DNA from: Arenicola marina
Taxonomy: Eukaryota; Annelida; Polychaeta; Arenicolidae
DNA: 64,000 nucleotides
Direction: 5' to 3'
Assembly (NCBI GenBank): GCA_964019135.1
Contig: OZ025260.1
Span: forward strand, 22,004,254-22,068,253
Within the stretch, counting starts at the first letter, position 1. The number at the start of each line of letters is the position of its first letter. The translations under genes and the position numbers were made by a program. The notes beneath the pieces were generated by a model. That model worked only from the letters and a program-made list of their open reading frames with translations, ran no database searches and was not told the DNA's origin. This document shows positions 43,451 through 55,000 of this stretch, piece after piece.

Positions 43451-44430
43451 GGTATGAGGCGGCAATGGGCTCACTTCCGGTCCGCGTCTAGCCGAGGTCT
43501 CCAAACCTTTAGTCGACAGCGCCCATTAAACGGCGTCAATTGGATGACGCCCATTAAACGGCGTCAATTGGATGACGCCCATTAAACGGCGTCAATTAGA
43601 TGACGCCCATTGAACGGCGTCAATTGCATGTCGCCCGTTGAACGCGTCAATTGGATGACGCCCATTGAACGGCGTCCATTGAATGACGCCCATTCAACGG
43701 CGTCAACTGGATGACGCCCATTCAACGGCGTCATTTGGATGACGCCCATTGAATGACGTCAATTGGATGACGCCCATTGTATGACGCCAGTTTGATGACG
43801 CCCATTTCATGACGCCAAGTGGATGACACCATTGGATGACGCCCATTGGATGACGGTATGAGGCGGCAATGGGCTCACTTCTTGTCCGCGTCGAGCCGAG
43901 GTCTCCAAACCTTTAATCGACAGCGCCCATTAAACGGCGTCAATTGGATGACGCCCATTGAACGGCGTCAATTGGATGACGCCCGTTGAAAGCGTCAATT
44001 GGATGACGCCCATTGAACGGCGTCAATTGGATGACGCCCGTTGAACGCGTCAATTGGATGACGCCCATTGAACGGCGTCCATTGGATGACGCCCATTGAA
44101 CGGCGTCAACTGGATGACGCCCATTGAACGGCGTCATTTGGATGACGCCCATTGAATGACGTCAATTAGATGACGCCCATTGTATGACGCCAGTTGGATG
44201 ACGCCCATTTAATGACGCCAAGTGGATGACGCCATTGGATGACGCCCATTGGATGACGTCAAATGGATGACGCTCATTAGATGACGCCAGTTGGATGACG
44301 CCCATTGGATGACGTCAATTGGATGGCGCCAGTTGGATGACGTCAATTGGATGACGCCAATTGGGTGACGCCAATTGGATGACGCCACTTGGGTGACGCC
44401 AAGTGGATGACGCCATGTGGATGCCCCATA
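43451..44430. repeat. hairpin-prone minisatellite, about 28-bp unit, with a 404-bp higher-order period
   Basis: Each unit holds GACGCC-CATTGAAC-GGCGTC, a 6-bp inverted repeat with an 8-base loop, joined by AATTGGAT. In later units the loop or arm has mutated to give TGACGTCA or simple GATGACGCC steps. The array with its leader GGTATGAGGCGGCAATGGGC (43451) is repeated at 43855, so a 404-bp block was duplicated. A tail of shorter units ends near 44430. Confidence 0.95.
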
Positions 44431-44672
44431 GACAACGCCCGCTTAGAAAAACCTTGAGAATAGTGCTCGAGGGGCAATCTATCAAGCACTTTCACTATCG
44501 CATCAACATGGCTCTCCAGAGATTTTCATATAAATATCCTCCCCGAAAAAGTAGTAAATCTATGTATGTCAAAAACCTCATAAAAAAGCTCTGTAATTAG
44601 CCAAGCACCACGCGAAGACCGGTCAGCGCCGTGTATATCGCCAAGCCTCACAAAGTGTTGTCGTTTCGTTGG
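44431..44672. other. short unique spacer
   Basis: No gene or repeat recognised between the minisatellite and the SINE. Confidence 0.4.
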
Positions 44673-44902
44673 GTCCGGCCCGATAGCTCAGTGGATTGGA
44701 GCGCTCGCCTTGAGTGCTCTGGCCACGGCACGTGGATCGGTGGTTCGCACCCCGCTGTGGCCATGCCTGTGTGGTCGCAAGATAAAGATCCCATGTCCTT
44801 CTTCGCAAAGAGTACGGGGTTACCCCCGGGGGACATGGCTTCTTTCATTGACGCGATAATAACCAAAAGTGGTTAAAGCGTCCTGAATATACAACAAACC
44901 AA
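44673..44902 (+). mobile_element. tRNA-derived SINE, family 1, best-preserved sense copy
   Basis: The head has GATAGCTCAGTGGATTGGAG (A box) and GGTGGTTCGCACCCC (B box). The body has GATAAAGATCCCATGTCC, TTCGCAAAGAGTACGGGG and TTACCCCCGGGGGACATGG, and the 3' end is AAAGTGGTTAAAGCGTCCTG, then AATATACAACAAACC. It shares every block with copies at 6.97 and 19.52 kb. Confidence 0.88.
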
Positions 44903-45791
44903 CCGACAAGTGTGGTCATTTGTATTATAATTCGATATCTATGTAATACATACATATCACACTCTACAGATCAAATGGTAAATGCCCATCTGCCAGGCGA
45001 ATCAGACCATGACGTGTTTACCCAGAAGGTGAGTAACCTCTTACGAGCCACATGTTTGATATTCGCTTTGTGCTTTGAACATCCCTTAAAATCGATCAGA
45101 GCAATGTCTTTTTCTACATGACTAAGCATTACCTGAGTCACCTGAAGGCGTCCCTTCGTCAGCAAACATGTGTTTTGTGAAGTAGTCCGCCAGCCGTGTC
45201 AATTATCTCCGTCGAGAAAGGAGATCATACTCGAGAGGGGTCCAGGCCTGGCAACAGCTGTGTCTACTTACTGTGGGGCTCAGATTTTTAGCCGGCGTGG
45301 CAGTACGGACGGCTAACTGCTTCGTCGGGCGCACGTGTCTTATCCTGAATGCTGGATTTGTACTTCATGGCGATATTTCATAACTTAGTGACCGAGAGAG
45401 ATCCAGGCTTCCAGGGTCCTATGACTGCTTGATGGTTAAATATTGCCTATTAAATATCAACCGGAAAACAGGTTGGTTTGATAAATAATGAGCTGGTAAA
45501 TTATTAACTATGTAATATATGTAAATACGGGTGTCTATCCGTCCATTAATTAATGGTCTGTACGATAACCTAAGGATTTCGCAAAGAAATCCCGATCACC
45601 CAGTGACTGCACTGTTAGTATGTGAAACACACAGTAATTAAATTTCATTAAAATAAATACAAAAATACCGAAAAAAACCTGCCAAACAACTTGATCGTAA
45701 TCTCGCGATATCTGGCCGTCGATGGCTGAAGCACTGTGTTGGAGGCCTCCCACACAATGTCAGCACACATCACCCCTGTGAAAAGCTGCAG
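44903..45791. other. unique intergenic DNA
   Basis: AT-rich, no supportable exon, RNA gene or repeat seen. Confidence 0.4.
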
Positions 45792-46372
45792 CCATCCCAT
45801 CCCATCCCATCCCATCCCATCCCATCCCATCCCATCCCATCCCATCCCATCCCATCCCATCCCATCCCATCCCATCCCATCCCATCCCATCCCATCCCAT
45901 CCCATCCCATCCCATCCCATCCCATCCCATCCCATCCCATCCCATCCATCCCATCCCATCCCATCCCATCCCATCCCATCCCATCCCATCCCATCCCATC
46001 CCATCCCATCCCATCCCATCCCATCCCATCCCATCCCATCCCATCCCATCCCATCCCATCCCATCCCATCCCATCCCATCCCATCCCATCCCATCCCATC
46101 CCATCCCATCCCATCCCATCCCATCCCATCCCATCCCATCCCATCCCATCCCATCCCATCCCATCCCATCCCATCCCATCCCATCCCATCCCATCCCATC
46201 CCATCCCATCCCATCCCATCCCATCCCATCCCATCCCATCCCATCCCATCCCATCCCATCCCATCCCATCCCATCCCATCCCATCCCATCCCATCCCATC
46301 CCATCCCATCCCATCCCATCCCATCCCATCCCATCCCATCCCATCCCATCCCATCCCATCCCATCCCATCCC
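45792..46372. repeat. (CCCAT)n microsatellite, about 116 units, one interruption
   Basis: Near-perfect pentanucleotide array with a single 4-base unit (CCATC-CATCCC step) at about 45945. The minus strand is (ATGGG)n, with G3 runs every 5 bases, suited to quadruplexes. Frames of 200-284 codons on both strands are trivial products of the repeat. Confidence 0.99.
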
Positions 46373-47690
46373 ACCCCCCCCCCGCCCTCCCCCCCTCCCC
46401 GCCCCACACTCCTCCAGCGTGGCCTCAGGCGGAGATCAATACGCCAGCCAGTCGTATCGATCAGTCTTATATCCGGTTACGCTTCCAAATCACGTGTTTG
46501 CCGAGCGGTGGGGCCGCTATATCATGGCAGGTAGGTAGCTCCCAGTCACTGTCGATACGGCGGGTATCGGGGCGGACAATGGCGAGATGAGAGCACTAGA
46601 GATCTTCCCCCAGTCGGCACACGACCTCAAACAACAACGGCAGAGGTCGCCGTTTCAATAAAAACTAATTACCGCCGTACAAAAGCCGTGTGTAAAAGTG
46701 TCCTGGGCTTCGGATTTCTTGTAGTTTTCTTCCTCTAGCACAGACGCCATATTGAATCCTGGCTATGTGAAAAGAAATTTAGAAATAGTCCGTGGCCTGG
46801 GAAACTGAAGCGGTCTCGGCCTTCTTGTTTCATTACGGTAACTTCCGGAACATAATGGGTAGAAAGACCAGTGTCAACACCGTGAACACGGCAGCAATGC
46901 AACAACTTACCCAGCCGTAAAAATCCATGAACGACAATTTGTTTGAATTTTGTTTAAGGGCTACAGAGGCACATAATCCTGTTTGGCTCATAATGTAGGT
47001 CAACACTCACCCGTAATATAGTTTCATGAAAACTTGGAGGCATTGGAATAACGGTACGAGAACTATAAAAGACAAGAGAATGACATTCTTGAATGAGCCA
47101 ATCGTCGGGGAAAGGTTTCAAGTAAACTGGTAAATGCACCCATGAAGGTAAATATTAAATAGTCACTCAACAGACCGTTCCAGATACACCAGGCTTATAG
47201 CCAGAATCACAGCTTATATTTCTGAATCACTAGATTAAGAACAGTTTAACAGTCCTATCTGCTCCCCGTTCGACATTCCTGGTTGCTACGCAACAAGGCC
47301 ACTTCAGTGCATTCGGATTAGTATAGGGCTATAAAGTCTCGTTCGCTTAGACTTCCGGTTTACTCGTTTTAGGGACAACAGTTTTAGTGTTTTAGGGAAT
47401 ACACTGGTATTCTGACTATCTGTGACGTAGGCGTGACGTGTATGTTACGCAAAGAGAGCGACTGGGAACCAGACTACCTGCGCAAAAGCCAGGCGCCGAG
47501 GGGTGGGTCCATTGCGGAAGGCCTAGCGATATGATTCAGCATATTTAAAAAATATAGAGACACAAAACGGATAGACGACATATTTTTTTTCGCTTGCGGC
47601 ATTACAATGACGAATATTTGTGACGACGGGACAATACGACTGAGAAACTAACGTTTTTTTGCATTTCCTACGAAAACGAGGCATTATGAC
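46373..47690. other. stretch between (CCCAT)n and the 21-bp array
   Basis: Contains a C-run directly after the microsatellite and one weak minus-strand first-exon candidate. Otherwise nothing recognised. Confidence 0.35.
46673..46750 (-). CDS. weak candidate first coding exon, unrecognised
   Basis: ATG in the context TTCAATATGGCG opens 26 codons (MASVLEEENYKKSEAQDTFT, then HGFCTA) up to a GCG/gtaatt donor in phase 0. The charged N-terminus looks protein-like. Against it: the donor is weak, no family match is evident, and the frame runs only a few codons past the donor before a stop. Confidence 0.22.
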
Positions 47691-48600
47691 GTCCGGTGAA
47701 TAAGTAGTGGAGCCCGGTGAGTAAGTAGTTGAACCCGGTGAGTAAGCAGTGGAGTCCGGTGAGTAAGTCGTGGAGTTCGGTGAGCAGGTAGTGGAGTCCG
47801 GTGAGTAAGTAGTGGAGCCCGGTGAATAAGCAGTGGAGTCCGGTGAGTAAATCGTGGAGTCCGTGGAGTAAGTAGTGGAGTCCGGTGAGTAAGTCGTGGA
47901 GCCCGGTGAGTAAATCGTGGAGTCCGGTAAGTAAGTAGTGGAGTCCGATGAGTAAGTAGTGGAGCCCGGTGAGTAAGGAGTGGAGTCCGGTGAGTACATC
48001 ATGGAGTCCGGTGAGTAAGTAGTGGAGCCCGGTGAGTAAGCAGTGGAGTCCGGTGAGTACATCATGGAGTCCGGTGGGTAAGTAGGGGAGTCCGGTGCGT
48101 AAGTAGTGAAGCCTGGTTAGTAAGCAAGTCCATAGTGGGACCCGGTGAGTAAGTCGTGGAGCCCGGTGAGTAAGCAGTGGAGCCCGGTGAATGAGTAGTG
48201 GAGCTCGGTGAGTAAGCAGTGGAGCCCGGTGAGTAAGTGGTGGAGTCCGGTGAGTAAGTGGTGGAGCCCTGTGAGTAAGTAGTGGAGCCCGGTGAGTAAG
48301 CAAGTCCATAGTAGGACCCGGTGAGTACGTAGTGAAGCCCAGTGAGTAAGCAAGTCCATAGTGGGACCGGGTGAGTAGGTGGTGGAGCCCGGTGAGTAAG
48401 TAGTGGAGCCCGGTGAGTAAGTAGTGGAGCCCGGTTATTGAGTAGTGGAGCCGGGTGAGTAAGCAATTCCATAGTGGGACCCGGTGAGTAAGTGGTGGAG
48501 CCCGGGGAGTAAGTAGTGGAGTCCGGTGAGTAAGTGGTGGAGCCCGGTTGGTAAGTAGTGGAGCCGGGTGAGTAAGCAAGTCCATAGTGGGAGTCGGTGA

Positions 48601-50340
48601 GTAAGTGGTGGAGCCCGGAGAGCAAGTAGTGGAGTCCGGTGAGTAAGCATCCATAGTGGGACCCGGTGAGTAAGTGGTGGAGCCCGGTGAGTAAGTGGTG
48701 GAAGCCGGTTAGTGAGTCGTGGAGCCCGGTGAGTAAGTAGTGGAGCCCGGTGAGTAAGCACGTCCATAGTGGGACCCGGTGAGTAAGTGGTGGAGCCCGG
48801 GGAGTAAGTAGTGGAGTCCGGTGAGTAAGCATCCATAGTGGAGCCCGGTGAGTAAGTGGTGGAAGCCGGTTAGTGAGTCGTGGAGCCCCGGTGAGTAAGT
48901 AGTGAAAGCCGGTAAGTAAGCACGTCCATAGTGGGACCCGGTGAGTAAGTGGTGGAGCCCGGTGAGTAAGTGGTGGAGCCCGGGGTGTAAGTAGTGGAGC
49001 CCGGTGAGTAAGTAGTGGAGCACGGTGAGTAAGCAGTGGAGTCCGGTGAGTACGTCGTGGAGTCCGGTAAGTAAGTAGTGGAGTCCGGTGAGTAAGTAGT
49101 GGAGCCCGGTGAGTAAGCAGTGGAGTCCGGTGAGTACATCATGGAGTTCGGTGGGTAAGTAGGGGAGTCCGGTGCGTAAGTAGTGGAGCCCGGTGAGTAA
49201 GCAATTCCATAGTGGGACCCAGTGAGTAAGTCGTGGGGCCCGGTGACTAAGCAGTGGAGCCCGGTGAATGAGTAGTGGAGCCCGGTGAGTAAGCAGTGGA
49301 GCCATGTGAGTAAGCAGTGGAGTCCGGTGAGTGAGTAAGTAGTGGAGCCCTGTGAGTAAGTAGTGGAGCCCGGTGAGTAAGCAAGTCCAGAGTAGGACCC
49401 GGTGAGTAAGTGGTGAAGCCCAGTGAGTAAGCAAGTCCATAGTAGGACCCGGTGAGTAGGTGGTGGAGCCCGGTGAGTAATTAGTGGAGCCCGGTGAGTA
49501 AGTAGTGGAGCCCGGTGAGTAAGTAGTGGAGCCCGGTTAGTGAGTAGTGGAGCCGGGTGAGTAAGCAAGTCCATAGTGGCACCCGGTGAGTAAGTGGTGG
49601 AGCCCGGTGAGTAAGTAGTGGAGTCCGGTGAGTAAGCAGTGGAGTCCGGTGAGTAAGTGGTGGAGCCCGGTTGGTGAGTAGTGGAGCCGGGTGAGTAAGC
49701 AAGTCCATAGTGGGACCCGGTGAGTAAGTGGTGGAGCCCGGGGAGTAAGTAGTGGAGTCCGGTGAGTAAGCATCCATAGTGGGACCCGGTGAGTAAGTGG
49801 TGGAGCCCGGTGAGTAAGTGGTGGAAGCCGGTTAGTGACTCGTGGAGCCCGGTGAGTTAGTAATGGAGCCCGGTGAGTAAGCACGTCCATAGTGGGACCC
49901 GGTGAGTAAGTGGTGGAGCCCGGTGAGTAAGTGGTGGAGCCTGGGGAGTAAGTAGTGGAGTCCGTTGAGCAAGTAGTGGAGTCCGGTGAGTAAGCAGTGG
50001 AGCCCGGTAAGTAAGTAGTGGAGCCCGGTGAGTAAGTAGCAAAGCCCGGTTAGTGAGTAGTGGAGCCCGGTGAGTAAGCAATGGAGTCCGGTGAGTACGT
50101 CGTGGAGTCCGGTAAGTAAGTAGTGAAGCCCGGTGATTAAGCAAGTCCATAGTGAGACCCGGTGAGTAGGTGGTGGAGCCCTGTGAGTAAGTAGTGGCGC
50201 CCGGTGAGTAAATAGTGGAGCCCAAGAAGTAAGTAATGGAGCCCGGGGAGTAAGTAGTGGAGTCCGGTGAGTAAGCACGTCCATAGTGGGGCCCGGTGAG
50301 TAAGTGGTGGAGCCCGGTGAGTAAGTGGTGGAGCCCGGAG
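48601..50340. repeat. 1,720-bp higher-order block, copy A
   Basis: Every stretch I compared between 48601 and 50340 is identical to the sequence 1,720 bases further on. The left limit is clear because the preceding 60 bases differ between copies. Confidence 0.9.
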
Positions 50341-52060
50341 AGCAAGTAGTGGAGTCCGGTGAGTAAGCATCCATAGTGGGACCCGGTGAGTAAGTGGTGG
50401 AGCCCGGTGAGTAAGTGGTGGAAGCCGGTTAGTGAGTCGTGGAGCCCGGTGAGTAAGTAGTGGAGCCCGGTGAGTAAGCACGTCCATAGTGGGACCCGGT
50501 GAGTAAGTGGTGGAGCCCGGGGAGTAAGTAGTGGAGTCCGGTGAGTAAGCATCCATAGTGGAGCCCGGTGAGTAAGTGGTGGAAGCCGGTTAGTGAGTCG
50601 TGGAGCCCCGGTGAGTAAGTAGTGAAAGCCGGTAAGTAAGCACGTCCATAGTGGGACCCGGTGAGTAAGTGGTGGAGCCCGGTGAGTAAGTGGTGGAGCC
50701 CGGGGTGTAAGTAGTGGAGCCCGGTGAGTAAGTAGTGGAGCACGGTGAGTAAGCAGTGGAGTCCGGTGAGTACGTCGTGGAGTCCGGTAAGTAAGTAGTG
50801 GAGTCCGGTGAGTAAGTAGTGGAGCCCGGTGAGTAAGCAGTGGAGTCCGGTGAGTACATCATGGAGTTCGGTGGGTAAGTAGGGGAGTCCGGTGCGTAAG
50901 TAGTGGAGCCCGGTGAGTAAGCAATTCCATAGTGGGACCCAGTGAGTAAGTCGTGGGGCCCGGTGACTAAGCAGTGGAGCCCGGTGAATGAGTAGTGGAG
51001 CCCGGTGAGTAAGCAGTGGAGCCATGTGAGTAAGCAGTGGAGTCCGGTGAGTGAGTAAGTAGTGGAGCCCTGTGAGTAAGTAGTGGAGCCCGGTGAGTAA
51101 GCAAGTCCAGAGTAGGACCCGGTGAGTAAGTGGTGAAGCCCAGTGAGTAAGCAAGTCCATAGTAGGACCCGGTGAGTAGGTGGTGGAGCCCGGTGAGTAA
51201 TTAGTGGAGCCCGGTGAGTAAGTAGTGGAGCCCGGTGAGTAAGTAGTGGAGCCCGGTTAGTGAGTAGTGGAGCCGGGTGAGTAAGCAAGTCCATAGTGGC
51301 ACCCGGTGAGTAAGTGGTGGAGCCCGGTGAGTAAGTAGTGGAGTCCGGTGAGTAAGCAGTGGAGTCCGGTGAGTAAGTGGTGGAGCCCGGTTGGTGAGTA
51401 GTGGAGCCGGGTGAGTAAGCAAGTCCATAGTGGGACCCGGTGAGTAAGTGGTGGAGCCCGGGGAGTAAGTAGTGGAGTCCGGTGAGTAAGCATCCATAGT
51501 GGGACCCGGTGAGTAAGTGGTGGAGCCCGGTGAGTAAGTGGTGGAAGCCGGTTAGTGACTCGTGGAGCCCGGTGAGTTAGTAATGGAGCCCGGTGAGTAA
51601 GCACGTCCATAGTGGGACCCGGTGAGTAAGTGGTGGAGCCCGGTGAGTAAGTGGTGGAGCCTGGGGAGTAAGTAGTGGAGTCCGTTGAGCAAGTAGTGGA
51701 GTCCGGTGAGTAAGCAGTGGAGCCCGGTAAGTAAGTAGTGGAGCCCGGTGAGTAAGTAGCAAAGCCCGGTTAGTGAGTAGTGGAGCCCGGTGAGTAAGCA
51801 ATGGAGTCCGGTGAGTACGTCGTGGAGTCCGGTAAGTAAGTAGTGAAGCCCGGTGATTAAGCAAGTCCATAGTGAGACCCGGTGAGTAGGTGGTGGAGCC
51901 CTGTGAGTAAGTAGTGGCGCCCGGTGAGTAAATAGTGGAGCCCAAGAAGTAAGTAATGGAGCCCGGGGAGTAAGTAGTGGAGTCCGGTGAGTAAGCACGT
52001 CCATAGTGGGGCCCGGTGAGTAAGTGGTGGAGCCCGGTGAGTAAGTGGTGGAGCCCGGAG
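50321..52060. repeat. 1,720-bp higher-order block, copy B
   Basis: Direct continuation of copy A. Identity stops at about 52060, where AGCAAGTAG becomes ATTACGTAG. A more diverged relative of the block occupies about 55.2-56.5 kb. Confidence 0.9.
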
Positions 52061-55000
52061 ATTACGTAGTAGAGTCCGGTGAGTAAGCACGTCCATAGTG
52101 GGACCCGGTGAGTAAGTGGTGGAGCCCGGGGAGTAAGTAGTGGAGCCCGGTGAGTAAGTAGTGGAGCACGGTGAGTAAGCAGTGGAGTCCGGTGAGTACG
52201 TCGTGGAGTCCGGTAAGTAAGTAGTGGAGTCCGGTGAGTAAGTGGTGGAACCCGGTGAGTAAGCAGTGGAGTCCGGTGAGTACATCATGGAGTTCGGTGG
52301 GTAAGTAGGGGAGTCCGGTGCGTAGGTAGTGGAGCCCGGTGAGTAAGCAAGTCCTTAGTTAGACCCAGTGAGTAAGTCGTGGAGCCCGGGGAGTAAGCAG
52401 TGGAGCCCGGTGAGCAAGCAGTGGAGTTCGGTGAGTACGTAGTGGAGCCCTGTGAGTAAGTAGTGGAGCCCGGTGAGTAAGCAAGTCCATAGTAGGACCC
52501 GGTGAGTAAGTAGTGAAGCCCAGTGAGTAAGCCAGTCCATAGTAGGACCCGGTGAGTAGGTGGTGGAGCCCGGTGAGTAAGTAGTGGAGCCCGGTGAGTA
52601 AGTAGTGGAGCCCGGTTAGTGAGTAGTGGATCCGGGTGAGTAAGCAAATCCATAGTGGGACCCGGTGAGTAAGTGGGGGAGCCCGGGGAGTAAGTAATGG
52701 AGTCCGGTGAGTAAGCAGTGGAGTCCGGTGAGTAAGTGGTGGAGCCCGGTTAGTGAGTAGTGGAGCCGGGTGAGTAAGCAAGTCCATAGTGGGACCCGGT
52801 GAGTAAGTGGTGGAGCCCGGGGAGTAAGTAGTGGACTCCGGTGAGTAAGCATTCATAGTGGGACCCTGTGAGTAAGTGGTGGAGCCCGGTGAGTAAGTGG
52901 TGGAAGCCGGTTAGTGAGTCGTGGAGCCCGGTGAGTAAGTAGTGGAGCCCGGTGAGTAAGCACGTCCATAGTGGGACCCGGTGAGTAAGTGGTGGAGCCC
53001 GGTGAGTAAGTGGTGGAGCCTGGGGAGTAAGTTGTGGAGCCCGGTGAGTAAGTAGTGGAGCCCGGTGAGTAAGCAGTGGAGTCCGGTGAGTACGTCGTGG
53101 AGTCCGGTAAGTAAGTAGTGAAGCCCGGTGATTAAGCAAGTCCATAGTGAGACCCGGTGAGTAGGTGGTGGAGCCCGGTGAGTAAGTAGTGGCGCCCGGT
53201 GAGTAAGTAGTGGAGCCCAAGAAGGAAGTAATGGAGCCCGGTTAGTGAGTAGTGGAGCCGGGTGAGAAGGCAAGTCCATAGTGGGACCCGGTGAGTAAGT
53301 GGTGGAGCCCGGTGAGTAAGTGGTGGAGCCCGGGGAGTAAGTAGTAGAGTCCGGTGAGTAAGCACGTCCATAGTGGAACCCGGTGAGTAAGTGGTGGAGC
53401 CCGGTGAGTAAGTGGTGGAGCCCGGGCAGTGAGTAGTGGAGCCCGGGGAGTAAGTAGTGGAGCCCGGTGAGTAAGCAGTGGAGTCCGGTGAGTACGTCGT
53501 GGAGTCCGGTAAGTAGGTAGTGAAGCCCGGTGATTAAGCAAGTTCATAGTGAGACCCGGTGAGTAAGTGGTAGAGCCCGGTGAGTAAGTAGTGGCGCCAG
53601 GTTTACTAATTAGTGGAGCCCAAGAAGTAAGTAATGGAGCCCGGTTAGTGAGTAGTGGAGCCGGGTGAGTAAGCAAGTCCATAGTGGACCTGGTGAGTAA
53701 GTGGTGGAGCCCGGGGAGTAAGTAGTGGGTCCAGTGAGTAAGCATCCGTAGTGGCACCCGGTGAGTAAGTGGTGGAGCCTGGGGAGTAAGTAGTGGAGTC
53801 CGTTGAGTAAGTAGTGGAGTCCGGTGAGTAAGTAGTGGAACCCGGTGAGTAAGTAGTCAAGCCCGGTTAGTGAGTAGTGGAGCCCGGTGAGTAAGCAATG
53901 GAGTCCGGTGAGTACGTCGTGGAGTCCGGTAAGTAAGTAGTGAAGCCCGGTGATTAAGCAAGTCCATAGTGAGACCCGGTGAGTAGGTGGTGGAGCCCGG
54001 TGAGTAAGTAGTGGCGCCCGGTGAGTAAGTAGTGGAGCCCAAGAAGTAAGTAATGGAGCCCGGTTAGTGAGTAGTGGAGCCGGGTGAGTAAGCAAGTCCA
54101 TAGTGGGACCCGGTGAGTAAGTGGTGGAGCCCGGTGAGTAAGTAGTGGAGCCCGGTGAGTAAGCACGTCCATAGTGGGACCCGGTGAGTAAGTGGTGGAG
54201 CCCGGTGAGTAAGTGGTGGACCCCGGGGAGTAAGTAGTGGAGCCCGGTGAGTAAGCAGTGGAGTCCGGTGAGTACGTCGTGGAGTCCGGTAAGTAGGTAG
54301 TGAAGCCCGGTGATTAAGCAAGTCCATAGTGAGACCCGGTGAGTAGGTGGTGGAGCGCGGTGAGTAACTAGTGGCGCCCGGTTTACTAAGTAGTGGAGCC
54401 CAAGAAGTAAGTAATGGAGCCCGGTTAGTGAATAGTGGAGCCGGGCGAGTAAGCAAGTCCATAGTGGACCTGGTGAGTAAGTGGTGGAGCCCGGGGAGTA
54501 AGTAGTGGGTCTGGTGAGTAAGCATCCGTAGTGGCACCCGGTGAGTAAGTGGTGGATCCCGGTGAGTAAGTGGTGGAGCCTGGGGAGTAAGTAGTAGAGT
54601 CCGTTGAGTAAATAGTGGAGTCCGGTGAGTAAGCAGTGGAGTCCGGTGAGTAAGTAGTGGAGCCCGGTGAGTAAGTAGTGAAGCCCGGTTAGTGACTAGT
54701 GGAGCCCGGTGAGTAAGCAATGAAGTCCGGTGAGTACGTCGTGGAGTCCGGTAAGTAAGTAGTGAAGCCCGGTGATTAAGCAAGTCCCTAGTGAGACCCG
54801 GTGAGTAGGTGGTGGAGCCCGGTGAGTAAGTAGTGGCGCCCGGTGAGTAAGTAGTGGAGCCCAAGAAGTAAGTAATAGAGCTTGGTTAGTGAGTAGTGGA
54901 GCCGGGTGAGTAAGCAAGTCCATAGTGGGACCCGGTGAGTAAGTGGTGGAGCCCGGTGAGTAAGTGGTGGAGCCCGGGGAGTAAGTAGTGGAGTCCGGTG

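Noticed and set aside
45648..46590. Open frames of 199-284 codons encoding repeated HPIPS or MGWDG
   Set aside because: They are direct translations of the (CCCAT)n microsatellite in several frames of both strands.
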